From Symbiodinium kawagutii (taxonomy: Eukaryota; Sar; Dinophyceae; Suessiales; Symbiodiniaceae): DNA of 64,000 bases. The notes below the pieces were generated by a model. It was given only the letters and a program-made list of their open reading frames with translations, had not been told where the DNA came from and made no database searches. The stretch spans positions 83,178-147,177 of the forward strand of contig VSDK01004576.1 of the NCBI GenBank assembly GCA_009767595.1, in the 5' to 3' direction. Numbering within the stretch: position 1 is the first letter of the stretch; every line of letters begins with the position of its first letter. Below are positions 23,920-33,483 of this stretch, in pieces. The position numbers and the translations under genes were made by a program.

Positions 23920-24299
23920 TCAAGCAATAGTGCAGTAACACTTCTGGCAACTGCTTTTTTCAAAGCTTGGTTGAATCATTCTGATCTCACATAAAAAATC
24001 CTCTGGGGAACCCAAGGAAGAGAAATGGAAGCGATCCAGCAGAAGAAGCAGCAGCAACCACTGAGACTTGCTCAGAAAGTACAGTAGCAAGCAGTAGGCC
24101 AAAGAGCCATGGCAAGACAGAATTTGGGATGAAAAGTGGGCCGGGCAATCATGTGTCACTCAGGTGTCCATTGGCTGAACCATATGTCAATCAGTTGACA
24201 ATTATATTAAAAAAAATCACCTTTTGTTATGCGGTCTTCATTCATGTCATGGGCGGTGACGATTAGAGCCAAGTAAAGCAGTATTCAAGTTTAGCAGAA

Positions 24300-24458
24300 A
24301 TGGTGTATGTATTGTGGAAACCGCGCATCCCAAGACTCGATATTCGACAAGCCCATATTCAATGTCACCTTGTCTTGACTCTGAGAATGCCAGGCGAGAT
24401 TGAGTTTGCTCCCAATCCAAGCCGGCGCCTCAAATGGGATGTACATATTGAAGCATAG
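24300..24458 (+). CDS. 52-codon exon or small gene MVYVLWKPRIPRLDI
   Basis: ATG at 24300 lies two bases after TTTAGCAG. The frame reads MVYVLWKPRIPRLDIRQAHI, then PGEIEFAPNPSRRLKWDVHI, and ends TAG. Composition is strongly protein-like. It may be an exon of a longer gene. Function unknown. Confidence 0.5.
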   Translation: MVYVLWKPRIPRLDIRQAHIQCHLVLTLRMPGEIEFAPNPSRRLKWDVHIEA

Positions 24459-24639
24459 AATTTGTTGACATTGCTCAGGGTGACAGTAGAGAGGAGTCAT
24501 CGTGGTATGTTCAGAGTATCGCCACAGCATTGACTTGAACAACCTAGATTTGTATTGCAATTAATGAATGAAGATAATGATTGAAGTGAAAAACAAATGA
24601 AACTTATCCAGGCTGACTTGTCTAAAAAACATATGTTAT

Positions 24640-24762
24640 TGTGAATTGTGTTGCTTACTATTTGGCCAGCTGTTCTCGGCATGAGCATTTGACCATTGCC
24701 GATGCTCCAAGGCTGAAAGCAACAATGGCCTGTGCAGAATTCAGCGAATGTCTCAGACCATA
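24640..24762 (+). CDS. Exon-like segment YYLASCSRHEHLTIADAPRL
   Basis: An open frame reading VIVNCVAYYLASCSRHEHLT then IADAPRLKATMACAEFSECL before a TAA. A second frame opens just downstream (ANAALGVLLQE), so either a splice or a frameshift lies near 24755. No family recognised. Confidence 0.4.
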
Positions 24763-24981
24763 ATGCAAATGCTGCACTTGGCGTGTTGCTGCAGGAGAAC
24801 AATATGCATCAGAACTCAGAACTTTGAAACATCTAGAATCTAGTAGTACAATTACTCAGCACCGTTCATGTCTTGCGCATTAAGATTCAAAGTGGCATGA
24901 AACTTACTTAAATAGCCCAGTGAATAATTGTCGAATGTGTGAATAATAGTGTGCAACATGTCATGAATTGATTGGTTTGAG

Positions 24982-25098
24982 CTACTGCATGGAGACATGG
25001 ATGATGCATTGAGGCTAGCGAACTTGCCAATGCGATGTCCTAAGCTCAGGTGTGATTCAGCAAGTTGTGACAGAATCCACATTTGCAGTCTTTCAGAT
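24982..25098 (+). CDS. Exon with canonical GTAAGT donor, Cys-rich
   Basis: Reads LLHGDMDDALRLANLPMRCP then KLRCDSASCDRIHICSLSD, ending at GAT|GTAAGTA, the strongest donor in the element. It has four Cys in the second half. Both ends are in phase 0. Family unknown. Confidence 0.55.
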
Positions 25099-25182
25099 GT
25101 AAGTAAAGATTGACAGAGACTGACAAATTGCATTTGCATATCCTTTGCATAACTTGGGAAGCAGTCGCTCGGTTGTGAGTGA

Positions 25183-25560
25183 GTGAGGCCTGATCTTCTG
25201 CTGGCTATTCTTTATTCATGTGAGGACCGATGGGAACCAGCCAGTGAAAACCTTTGTCATCTTCAGCAAGTGCAGATTCCTCTTCATATGAATCATGTGC
25301 GGTGTTTCACTTGCTGCATTTGTCATTTGTGGTGTCTCACTGGCTTCGTTCGTGGAACATTGGCCCAAAGGTTTCATTTGTCCCTCGTTTGTCGCTCATT
25401 GGACTGAGCCGTTGTGTCAGCCAACCTCCTGCTGTTGCCTGCCATGCACAATGGTGGGCCGAGACCAACACCTCCGTATCTCGGCTTCGAAGTCATTTGA
25501 ACAAATGCTCTGTATCATCACTGACTTCTTGGGGCATTCAAGTTGGGATACATTACATTT
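25183..25560 (+). CDS. Overlapping open frames, coding assignment unresolved
   Basis: Two or three plus frames are open together (LLLAILYSCEDRWEPASENL in one, SSASADSSSYESCAVFHLLH in another). At least one short exon is likely around 25185-25270, but the frame cannot be chosen by eye. Confidence 0.25.
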
Positions 25561-26019
25561 TGTTTAGAGTCATTGTTATTTGGAAAAGATGCATTTGATG
25601 TGTTGACCTAAGTGTTTGGCAACTTGTTGATTTGCGCACTGCTTGATACTTTCTACAGAGATCGGTCTGCATCTTCAGGCTTGGACCAGAAGCCTTGATT
25701 TTGCAGCTGAGCGCCATGTTTGGATGGCCACCTACCATTCCGTGTGGTTCTGAGTTGTGCAGTCGAGTTGTTGAATGTTCTGAGTGGTGCAGTCGAGTTG
25801 TTGAATGATCTAACGCAAAGAATATCTTCAGCCATTCATTGCACTGATGCATCTTGACTTGACTTGAATTTTGGAAACTTATTGCGCTCACGGACTAAGG
25901 ATGGATGGAGGACTGAAGGTGCGGGGCGACGAAGCAATGGAGCATCCCCTTTGTATGCGCCTGGGATTAGATTTAGATTCTTCTCGGATTGCCATTGCAT
26001 GACAACAGAGTTCAGATCG

Positions 26020-26233
26020 ACAGATTGATTCACAGTTCAGATTGACAGATTGATTGATCATTGATTCAGATTTCAGATTGACAGATTGATTGATCATTGA
26101 TTCAGATTTCAGATTGACAGATTGATTGATCATTGATTCAAATTTCAGATTGACAGATTGATTGATCATTGATTCAGATTTCAGATTGACAGATTGATTG
26201 ATCATTGATTCAGATTTCAGATTGACAGATTGA
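26020..26233. repeat. 36-bp minisatellite, about six copies
   Basis: Unit about 36 bp (GATTGACAGATTGATTGATC plus ATTGATTCAGATTTCA). Because 36 is a multiple of 3, the minus strand shows a 12-residue repeat (MINQSVNLKSES). There is no independent sign that it is translated. Confidence 0.85.
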
Positions 26234-26255
26234 GGTGCCTTGTGGAGGTTTTCAG

Positions 26256-26372
26256 GATGTGGGCTATGTCCTGGGTGACACGTTGTCACGAGCTAGGAAT
26301 GCAGCCCTTCGAGACGGTCCAGTTTTTGACCGAGGCTGGGACTTTGACTTGAGCATGATTTCAGATTGTTTC
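26256..26372 (+). CDS. Exon-like segment DVGYVLGDTLSRARNAALRD
   Basis: Directly follows TTTTCAG, in phase 0, right after the 36-bp minisatellite. Reads DVGYVLGDTLSRARNAALRD then GPVFDRGWDFDLSMI before a TGA at 26373. The DRGWD motif also occurs in gene B (RYDRGWDPF), perhaps by chance. Confidence 0.45.
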
Positions 26373-26413
26373 TGAGCAGTGCAAAGTTGAGTTGAGTGTC
26401 ACACTTGTTCCAG

Positions 26414-26620
26414 ATTTTGTTTCAGTGCCACTTGATGACTGTGTTGATTGGCCATGTGCAGATACAACCGGCCCTGGTCATCCATCTTCCGGTGGAGGGC
26501 GTGATGTACTGCTGTGTGCCGAGCTTGAACGCAGAGATGGGGCCGACACCTTGGATCCTTCGCAATTTGGCTGATATTAGACTGACTCGATTGTCTTTCA
26601 TTCAGAGTCTTGATAAATGA
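26414..26620 (+). CDS. Exon-like segment with two open frames
   Basis: One frame reads PALVIHLPVEGVMYCCVPSL and runs to a TGA at 26620. The frame one base earlier (VPDFVSVPLDDCVDWPCADT ... LDPSQFG) runs to a stop near 26574. The splice-like sites TTCCAG and TTTCAG precede both. One is a real exon; I cannot say which. Confidence 0.4.
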   Translation: MLFQCHLMTVLIGHVQIQPALVIHLPVEGVMYCCVPSLNAEMGPTPWILRNLADIRLTRLSFIQSLDK

Positions 26621-26954
26621 GAAGGTTCGATTGCTTCATTCATTACCTTCGCAGTACCCATAGCGCCATAGGCTCAAAGAGAATACGCAATGTAAAATGC
26701 TTGCTGTTTGGATACTCAAGTTGTTGCCACTTGCAATCTTTTTCAACCAATAAACGATTAACCTCAACTTACCAACACTGAATGTTGACAATGTCATTGT
26801 CTGTTACCCAGGAGCTGGAGAATGCAACTGGGTGCATAGCGGTTTGTTCTTTCGTCGAATTGAGGCCGGGTTCACAATGTGCATTCATCACATGTGTGGC
26901 GTTGATTCGGTTCATTGTTTGACATTGCTTCCTTTGCAAGTTGCTGCCTTTGCA

Positions 26955-27150
26955 GGACCAAAGGATCCGAGTTGAGTTCCATGTGGACCGTGACCCTGCC
27001 GTAGAACCACCTCCGATTTGGGCCAAAGGTAAAGGCAAGGGAAAAAAAGGCCCCTGGGGATGACATCCAAGTGGGCGGTGACCCTGCTGTAGAGCCAGCT
27101 CCGATTTGGGCCAAAGGTTCAACATGTACTGGAAAAGGCGCCCACACATG
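26955..27150 (+). CDS. Exon-like segment with internal duplication (PIWAKG)
   Basis: Follows TTTGCAG. The first copy reads QRIRVEFHVDRDPAVEPPPI, then WAKGKGKGKKGPWG and a stop. About 80 bp on, a second copy reads GGDPAVEPAPIWAKG in another frame. The two DNA copies share GTGACCCTGC-GTAGA and CTCCGATTTGGGCCAAAGGT. It is a tandem duplicated exon or a broken one. Confidence 0.4.
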
Positions 27151-27578
27151 AGATTCGAGTGACATCGCACTGTGGGATGAAAAAGTGGGCTGCTTCAGTA
27201 GTACAGTACAGTCCCAATCCAGATTGATTCAATTTGATTGCAGTTCATTATCATTGCAACTGGGTCATTTGTGTCAGAGAGTGAACCATTTGTGTCAGAG
27301 ATTGACAATGCCTGCGCTCCAGGACCAAGACAGAATGATGGGAATTGTGGCTTGGGTCTAAGATGCTATTGATACTTCAGTGTGTTTGCACAAATGCGAT
27401 GCTCCAACTGATTGTATTGTTGCAACTCATATGTCACTCCCAATGTGTCTCTCTATGCCTCTTCATCTTCTATTGTGTTTTCATGATATTGATGCAGTAT
27501 TGTTTCCATTACTGCGATTACAGTGTCTTCCATATTGGTGGAGTGGTTTGAAGATTAGCTGCGTCATTGGACAGCCGA

Positions 27579-27662
27579 ACAAAGGTGTGTGCCACTGAGT
27601 ATCAACAACCTGCACTGGCTGGGTTTGGATCTCAAGGAACCTTTGGTGAAGAATGCGCCAAG
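27579..27662 (+). CDS. Exon-like segment ATEYQQPALAGFGSQGTFGE
   Basis: Reads ATEYQQPALAGFGSQGTFGE then ECAK, ending AAG|GTCATT. The left border is not certain. No family recognised. Confidence 0.4.
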
Positions 27663-27771
27663 GTCATTCATGTGTATGTTGTTGCAGCAGCGTTTCAAAA
27701 GTGTTTCTCAGAGCCTCCATTTGCAGTGTCAGTTGTTCCAGCCTGTGGACTTCATTAGCTGAGGTTTGCAG

Positions 27772-27855
27772 CCGCGCCTTCATGTCCTTGAACTATTTGG
27801 TGTGGATCCCAAGCCAAAAAAGAAAGTCTGGATTTGTTCAGAACTGAAGCTTTGC
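27772..27855 (+). CDS. Exon PRLHVLELFGVDPKPKKKVW
   Basis: Directly follows GTTTGCAG. Reads PRLHVLELFGVDPKPKKKVW then ICSELKLC, ending TGC|GTGTGT; the frame stays open to a TGA at 27874. It contains a basic PKPKKK stretch. A partial copy of the same exon appears about 190 bp downstream (near 27966-28004). Confidence 0.5.
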
Positions 27856-28197
27856 GTGTGTGTCACAAATGATTGAAATGTGTTGCACTCATCACAAAAT
27901 GACTTGGTGCTCCAGCTTGGTAGTATTGTACTTGTTGGTGCAGGTGTGTGGCTGAGAATCCGTGGTCCATGTCATTGAACATCTGGGTGTGGATCTCAGT
28001 TCAAGATGATTTGCAGGAGTAGTTGTGTGGGTTCAAGAACAGCAGTGGGATGTCACAGTGAAATGCTTGGTAAGTAAGGAAACCTTGGGTTGAGGGGGTC
28101 CACTTTTGGAATTGGCTCTCCCATGCAAGTCTTTCAATAATGCAAACTCTCAAATCGTTTGGTTGTATGGCTGAGTAAAGCATCTAAAGATGTGAGT

Positions 28198-28323
28198 GTT
28201 TTCATCATCCACCTGCAAAAGGTGCCTCAAGGAGCTGGACAAGTGTGCTACAACTGCTGGGAGTCCCAGCAGGAGGAAACCATTTCAGAAGTTGTTCACA
28301 TCACATGCTACGAACATCTTTGA
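28198..28323 (+). CDS. Exon-like segment VFIIHLQKVPQGAGQVCYNC
   Basis: Reads VFIIHLQKVPQGAGQVCYNC then WESQQEETISEVVHITCYEH before a TGA. An overlapping frame (TCKRCLKELDKCATTAGS...) is also open, so the frame choice rests on residue composition only. Confidence 0.4.
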   Translation, partial: VFIIHLQKVPQGAGQVCYNCWESQQEETISEVVHITCYEHL

Positions 28324-28473
28324 ATCAAAGAAGTTGCATGTGTGTCCAAAGGTGTTGTATCAACTCACACAGTCAGTGAAGATGCATGTTGCTCGTTCGC
28401 CTTTGGGATCAGAGCAGGGTCACTCATTTGTCACTCATTTGATGCTTGTGTTTGCGGCAATGCTAGAGAAGAT

Positions 28474-28785
28474 CAGCGTCGAGTTCAGAGAGCAATGCTC
28501 ATGCAGTGCTTGCATGCAGAGGATCCTGGATGGCATCAATCCTGGGGCTACTCGCAAACGATTCTTCATGATGCAGATGCTGATGCAGCAGTACCCCCAC
28601 AAAATCTTGAAGGAATTGGTGTCCAGTATGTTGCCTTCACCATTAGTGATGATGTGGTCAAAGCGTCACTGGGAGGGGCATTGTTTTCTTTTGCGAAAGA
28701 TCTTGAAACACGTCATGTCTTTCGTCAATTAAGGCGCAACCTTGTGTCTGTTGCCATTTTAGATGGAACTTCCATCTTGCATTGA
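28474..28785 (+). CDS. Exon-like segment DADADAAVPPQNLEGIGVQY
   Basis: Within a 147-codon frame, the convincing part begins near 28474: QRRVQRAMLMQCLHAEDPGW, then DADADAAVPPQNLEGIGVQY and VAFTISDDVVKASLGGALFS. A second frame over the same DNA is open for 178 codons. The true exon probably ends before 28763, where a new splice acceptor lies. Function unknown. Confidence 0.45.
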   Translation, partial: QRRVQRAMLMQCLHAEDPGWHQSWGYSQTILHDADADAAVPPQNLEGIGVQYVAFTISDDVVKASLGGALFSFAKDLETRHVFRQLRRNLVSVAILDGTSILH

Positions 28786-28837
28786 ATTTGCAATCGAAAA
28801 AGGGAAGCGCTTCAAGAACCGAGGTGTGGCTTTGTGA
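28763..28837 (+). CDS. Terminal exon MELPSCIEFAIEKGKRFKNR
   Basis: Directly follows CCATTTTAG. Reads MELPSCIEFAIEKGKRFKNR then GVAL and TGA. The basic C-terminus ends the last recognisable exon of the micro-exon region. Confidence 0.45.
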   Translation: MELPSCIEFAIEKGKRFKNRGVAL

Positions 28838-30264
28838 GGAGAGAGAGAGAGAGGAAAAACACAGAGAGAAAGAAGAAGAAAACAGAGAAAAGAGAGAAAC
28901 GAGAGAAAGAGAAGTGCAATTTGAATTCAGTCAGCTAAATTCAGTGAGAAACAGTGAGAGTGATGCCAGTCATGGACTTACATGTTTGTTGCATTTACTT
29001 ATCGAATAGATGCACGTCTCATTTGAATTTGGTCAGTTGGACGCAGTGAGTGATTGTGAGCGACATTGAGTGAGAGTCATGGATGCACATGTTAGAAGCA
29101 TTGGATTCAGTGTATTACAAGCAACTACTCAAGCAACTTCAGGACATGTGGAAATTGACTTCTCTTTTGACTTGAATGGAATCCAGTCTGTGAAACTCAG
29201 TGAACAACAGTGACACTGATTACAGTCATGGTTCGTTGTGCTGGATTTGGTTTGAAGACACTTGGGACCTGCAAGCACGATCGACAGTGGACTTCTCAAT
29301 TAGATATTTTAGACTAGAGTGTTTTGAAAACGAAATATGTGAAAAGAGTTTGTAACATTTCGTTTGCAAAGTGAAGCTACGAAAACAACATCCATTAAAT
29401 TAAACACATAAATTTGACATTCACTGGTCGACAACAAACATGTATTGATAATATTTGAACAATTAAGTGCTAGAAACATAAGCAGCAACTGCGGTATCAT
29501 TCAATTTAAATTTTAACCAAAGAACATTCATGTTGGGATGTTGAACAAATAACAAGACTAGAAGGAGCCAAAACCACTCAAAGCAAAGTTGCAAATTGTG
29601 AAACAAAGAAACAGAAACCTTTTACGTAAGCAAACCAAAAAGCCATCCCTCAAAACATGTGAATCTAAAAAAAGTTGCAGGCAAATAAACAAACATACAC
29701 GCATCAACAAGGATAACCCATTACAAAAAAAACAAAACAAAACATAAAAAAACAATTAGAAAACTAATTTGCCATTGAATAAATATGTATTCAGCAATGT
29801 TCGACAGCAAAAAAAACACATTGAGCCAGAAAAAATCTCAAAAAATCTCAAAAAATCTCAAACACAATTATAAACAATCAACTTTTTGAACTCGGAAAAT
29901 CTCAAAAAATCTCAAAAAATCTCAAAAAATCTCAAAAAATCTCAAAAAATCTCAAAAAAGCTCAAACATCTCAAAACATCTCAAAAAATCTCAATTATGC
30001 ATGAAAATGTTCAGAACTGCAGTTGCAATGAATTTTGCAAATGTTTTTTCGTAAAAAAAAGGTGTTTGCTTTTATATTTTGTTGATTCTAAGGCTGAAAT
30101 TCTCAATAAGATATTAGCTGCAAATTTTTGCACATGATCACTAGTTCGGAGATTTCTGTGAATCTCGTTGCACAGCTCGTGACTACTGCCAGTCATTTGT
30201 CTCCCAGGGATCTCGTTGTGTCAGCCTTAGTAGACTTTGTGATTCCTTTGTGAATCTTTGAACC
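28838..30264. other. Gene-free spacer with AG-rich and A-rich repeats
   Basis: No supported exon over 1.4 kb. It holds an AGAGAG/GAAAG-rich tract (28838-28915), AT-rich sequence, and a decamer repeat TCTCAAAAAA at 29825-29995. Confidence 0.5.
29825..29995. repeat. Decamer tandem repeat TCTCAAAAAA
   Basis: About twelve copies in two blocks separated by roughly 40 bp, with some variant units (CTCAAACATC). The Lys/Ser/Ile-rich frame over it is a by-product. Confidence 0.85.
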
Positions 30265-32678
30265 ATGTCGCTCTCTATTTTGAGTGGAAGAAGGCCAGCC
30301 AAGCGAGCACGTGTTGGTGAGCAGCAGGGCATGTTGAACCCTTTGGCGATGATGATGGCGAATCCAATGGCCATGGCCCAGTTGAATCAGATGATGAATC
30401 CTGGTATGGCTGGATTGGAGTCAAATCACGAGCCTATGTCACTTGAGACCGAGCATGATGATGAGGAGGCTGAGAATGGATCTGGATCAGCCTCAGTGGT
30501 TGCAGCAGCAAACCATGCAGCAGCTCCAAGTCATGTGGCAGCTCCAAGTCAGGTGGTAGCTGCAAACCATGCAGCGCCTGCTGTTCCTGTGCCTGTGGCA
30601 GGGCTTCCTGCTGTGAATGCAGATGGCGTGCAGCCGGAGGACACGCACGTCCGACTCCAGGACGCTTTGATTACACGGTCTGCCACCTACCTGCGGAACA
30701 TTGCTCGGAATCGCTTGTCGGATGTCATGGAAAAGATGGTGGCAACCATGGATTCGACGTACACTGCGGAGCTGTCTCGCAATGGTCTTCTGTGCTTGGT
30801 GTGGCTGATTACTCGTGTGAAGCCGGGAGTGAAAATCAGTGATCTGCGAAGCTTGGACTGACATTGGAGTAATTGTTGAATATTTTATTTATGTAAAGTT
30901 TTTGTGTTTAAGTCATACCGCAAGCTGATGATGGTTAATAATTATGGATTTAGCAGTTAGCAGTGCAACTTACTGAGGACATGACATGAATCAAGTTGAT
31001 AATAACTATTTGCTTTTGACTGAACAGCTATGTGTAATAATATACCAATATACCACTTTGCTCAAAGTGTAAATTAGAATTTGTTGTTATTGTGATTTTG
31101 GCCATCACTCAATGGACCGAACTGAGGTGTGACCAGGTACTTTGAGCTGAATGAGCGGCTGATTCATGCGCACAGGCGAGTGGTGGCTGGCATGGGCCCT
31201 GATCAGTTCAAGGCTCAGGTTCTTGACCAGTTTGGCCTGGTGTTGGATGATGACATGGTGATGGGTGTGGCAGCCAACTTTGGATGGCAAAGCACTTGGA
31301 TTGGTGGGGGCCGTAGAGCTGCGTCTGCGCCACCTCCGAGCCGTGACATCACATCCATGTTGAATCCAGTGCCTGTGCCGTCTTTGAATGCTGCTTTGCC
31401 TCGCCAAGTGGTGTCGGCTCTTTGACTTTGAATGTTTTCAGAACTGCTGCGATGCTAGCTAGTGTCATTTTAGCTGCTGTGTGTAGGACTGACAATCTTG
31501 GATGTTAAATCATTTTACAGTAGCTGTTGTGTGTAGGACAATCTTGGATGTTGAATCAAGAGATTCCATTGTTGTGGCAAACTTCACTTGATTGGATTGA
31601 TACAAACATATTTCAGGATCACTTGTTGTTTTTCCCTGATTTGAGGCTGGTCGTCCAGTTGGTCGCCCTGCTGGATCTGTTGCTGTGCCGAAGGCCAAGG
31701 CTGCTGGACGGCCTGTCTTTGTGGTGGCAGATGCTGCCAATGGTGCGACTCCTACGGATCCGAATCTTCCCATCTGCGTGTTTTGCATGGACAACATGCT
31801 TGCTGGCCAGGATGTGTTTTCCCAATGGTGTGGTCACAGCTTCCACAAGTACTGCTTCTTTTCATGGCAGCACACTGCTCGCAAGCCTCCGCGTGCATGC
31901 CCCTATCGCTGTGAGGTTGGCAATGGGGCCGGTGCAGCCAGTGAAGCAGACCAGCACCAGAACTTTAGTTGGAATAAGTGTTTTATGGTAGCTTAAATCT
32001 TGGTTGAATGTTTGAGATATTTTGATGTTTGAGGGACAGTTGAGTGTCATTTGGTTCACAATTGATTAACATTTGACAGACATGTGATTGACAGTTGATC
32101 AACTGAGTGACATGCAGTTGGCACTTGATCGACATTCGATTGACATGACATGTGGTTGACTTTTGGTTGACATTTGAGTGACATTTGTTTGACATTGACA
32201 TTGTATGGCATGGTATGTTGTCATCTGTCATTCTGAATGCTATTGGCTTCAGTGTTGCACTACAGCTTTGCAATCACTCAGGATGGCTGTTGATGCATCA
32301 CTTGCGGCTTCTTTCCCAACTGCTCCTGCTCCACCTGGCCCCATCGATGTGGCTTCGGATGATGCTGCAGATGCAGCTGGTGGCCCCGTTGGTGCTGTGA
32401 ATCCCGATGCTACTGGAGATGGCTCTGGTGATGTGCGTCCTGATGCATTTGCTGGAGATGGCTCTGGTGATGTGCGTGCTGATGCATTTGCTGGAGATGG
32501 GTCTGGTGATGTGCGATCTGATGAATTTGCTGGAGATGGCTCTGGTGATGTGCGTCCTGATGCTTCATCGTCATCGGGTGGTGATGGAGGTGGTGGTGCA
32601 TCTAGCTCTGGCGATGCAGCTCGAGTGCATTCCATGAGTGCTGAGATGGAACGTGAGGTTGCAGCGGCTTTCAGCTAG
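30265..32678 (+). CDS. Gene A: RING-type zinc-finger protein with acidic Gly/Asp repeats (526 aa, 4 exons)
   Basis: ATG 30265 (context GAACCATGT). Exons 30265-30845, 31137-31407, 31646-31977 and 32282-32678 chain in consistent phase; the first intron appears to use a GC donor. The N-terminus is basic (GRRPAKRARV), followed by Met/Asn-rich and Ala/Pro-rich stretches and a possible helical domain (NGLLCLVWLITRVKPGVKIS, then YFELNERLIHAHRRVV). Exon 3 carries a RING-H2-like finger: C328, C331, C346, H348, H351, C354, C369, C373. The last pair is C-x3-C instead of the usual C-x2-C. Exon 4 has four copies of a 13-residue unit (AGDGSGDVRPDAF) and ends TAG. RING proteins usually act as E3 ubiquitin ligases; substrate and partner are unknown. 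Exon 4 starts G|ATG, so it could also be a separate gene. Confidence 0.65.
32412..32560. repeat. 39-bp coding minisatellite in gene A
   Basis: Four copies of a 39-bp unit (GGAGATGGCTCTGGTGATGT...) encode GDGSGDVR plus five variable residues. The length is a multiple of 3, so copy-number changes keep the frame. Confidence 0.85.
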
Positions 32679-33483
32679 ATGGTCTTAGATGGCTTGGCAT
32701 TTTTGATGAGGGCATTGACTGATGTCATGAGGTGGCCATCTGTTCGCATAGTTGTAGATCAAAGACTGGGTTGGGTCGAGTCTGGGTCTAAGCGATTAGA
32801 TCTAACCTTTTGAATTTTGAGTCAAAGTGCTCCCTGAAAAAGCTGGCGATAAAGCCGCGAACGGATTGAAATATCCATGGATGACAATTCAAACTGCTAT
32901 GTGTCAATCAAGCGTGAATCGAGCTGGTTGTCACTGTCAATCTTTATCTTTTGTCAATCAACTTGGCAATGTTGCTTTTCTCAAAGCAGCCAGGTGCAAC
33001 TTTTGATCTTTCAAGATCATGCGTGCGCCAAGAAAGCATCCATCAATGGGAAAGTCATCAGTTGATCCTGTCAAATCACAAGATCAAAATATCAATGTCA
33101 TCAGTGAACTAGTTGAACAGGTTTCCAATGTCATGGGATGGCATAGCTCGACATGTCTTTGAGATCATTGCAATTGCATAATGTTTTTGCAGTGGCGGGC
33201 AATTGTTGGGCTGAGTATGGATTCAATCTTTTTTGCTGTTGACAGCTGGCAACTTGTGTGGCTAGACTCCAAGTGCATTTTCTGCAGCTCATATGTCATT
33301 CTCAATATGTCTTTCTGAACTTATGATGTAGGTACAACATGAATCAATTACCTATATGACATGACCCTTGGCATTATGGGATTGCAGTGTTATGGACATT
33401 GTCGCATTGTCAATCAAACGAAGAAGTGCTATTGACTATGATAATAAGTCAGATTTTGTTTATTTGATTCATGTGTGACTCAA
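32679..33483. other. Spacer between genes A and B
   Basis: About 0.8 kb without a convincing exon. Short open frames here lack splice support. It contains several CAATTGxCATT and TGTCATTC words. Confidence 0.4.

Noticed and set aside
26020-26233. CRISPR-like array
   Set aside because: The 36-bp unit is contiguous with no unique spacers; it is a simple minisatellite in a nuclear context.
25888-26289. 133-codon minus-strand frame with MINQSVNLKSES repeats
   Set aside because: Explained by the 36-bp minisatellite; the flanks of the frame are not protein-like.
28196-28732. 178-codon frame overlapping the exon at 28474
   Set aside because: The overlapping frame has a more natural composition and leads to the terminal exon at 28763, so both are unlikely to be coding. 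Kept as uncertain.
29886-30137. Lys-rich frame NLKKSQKIS
   Set aside because: By-product of the TCTCAAAAAA decamer.
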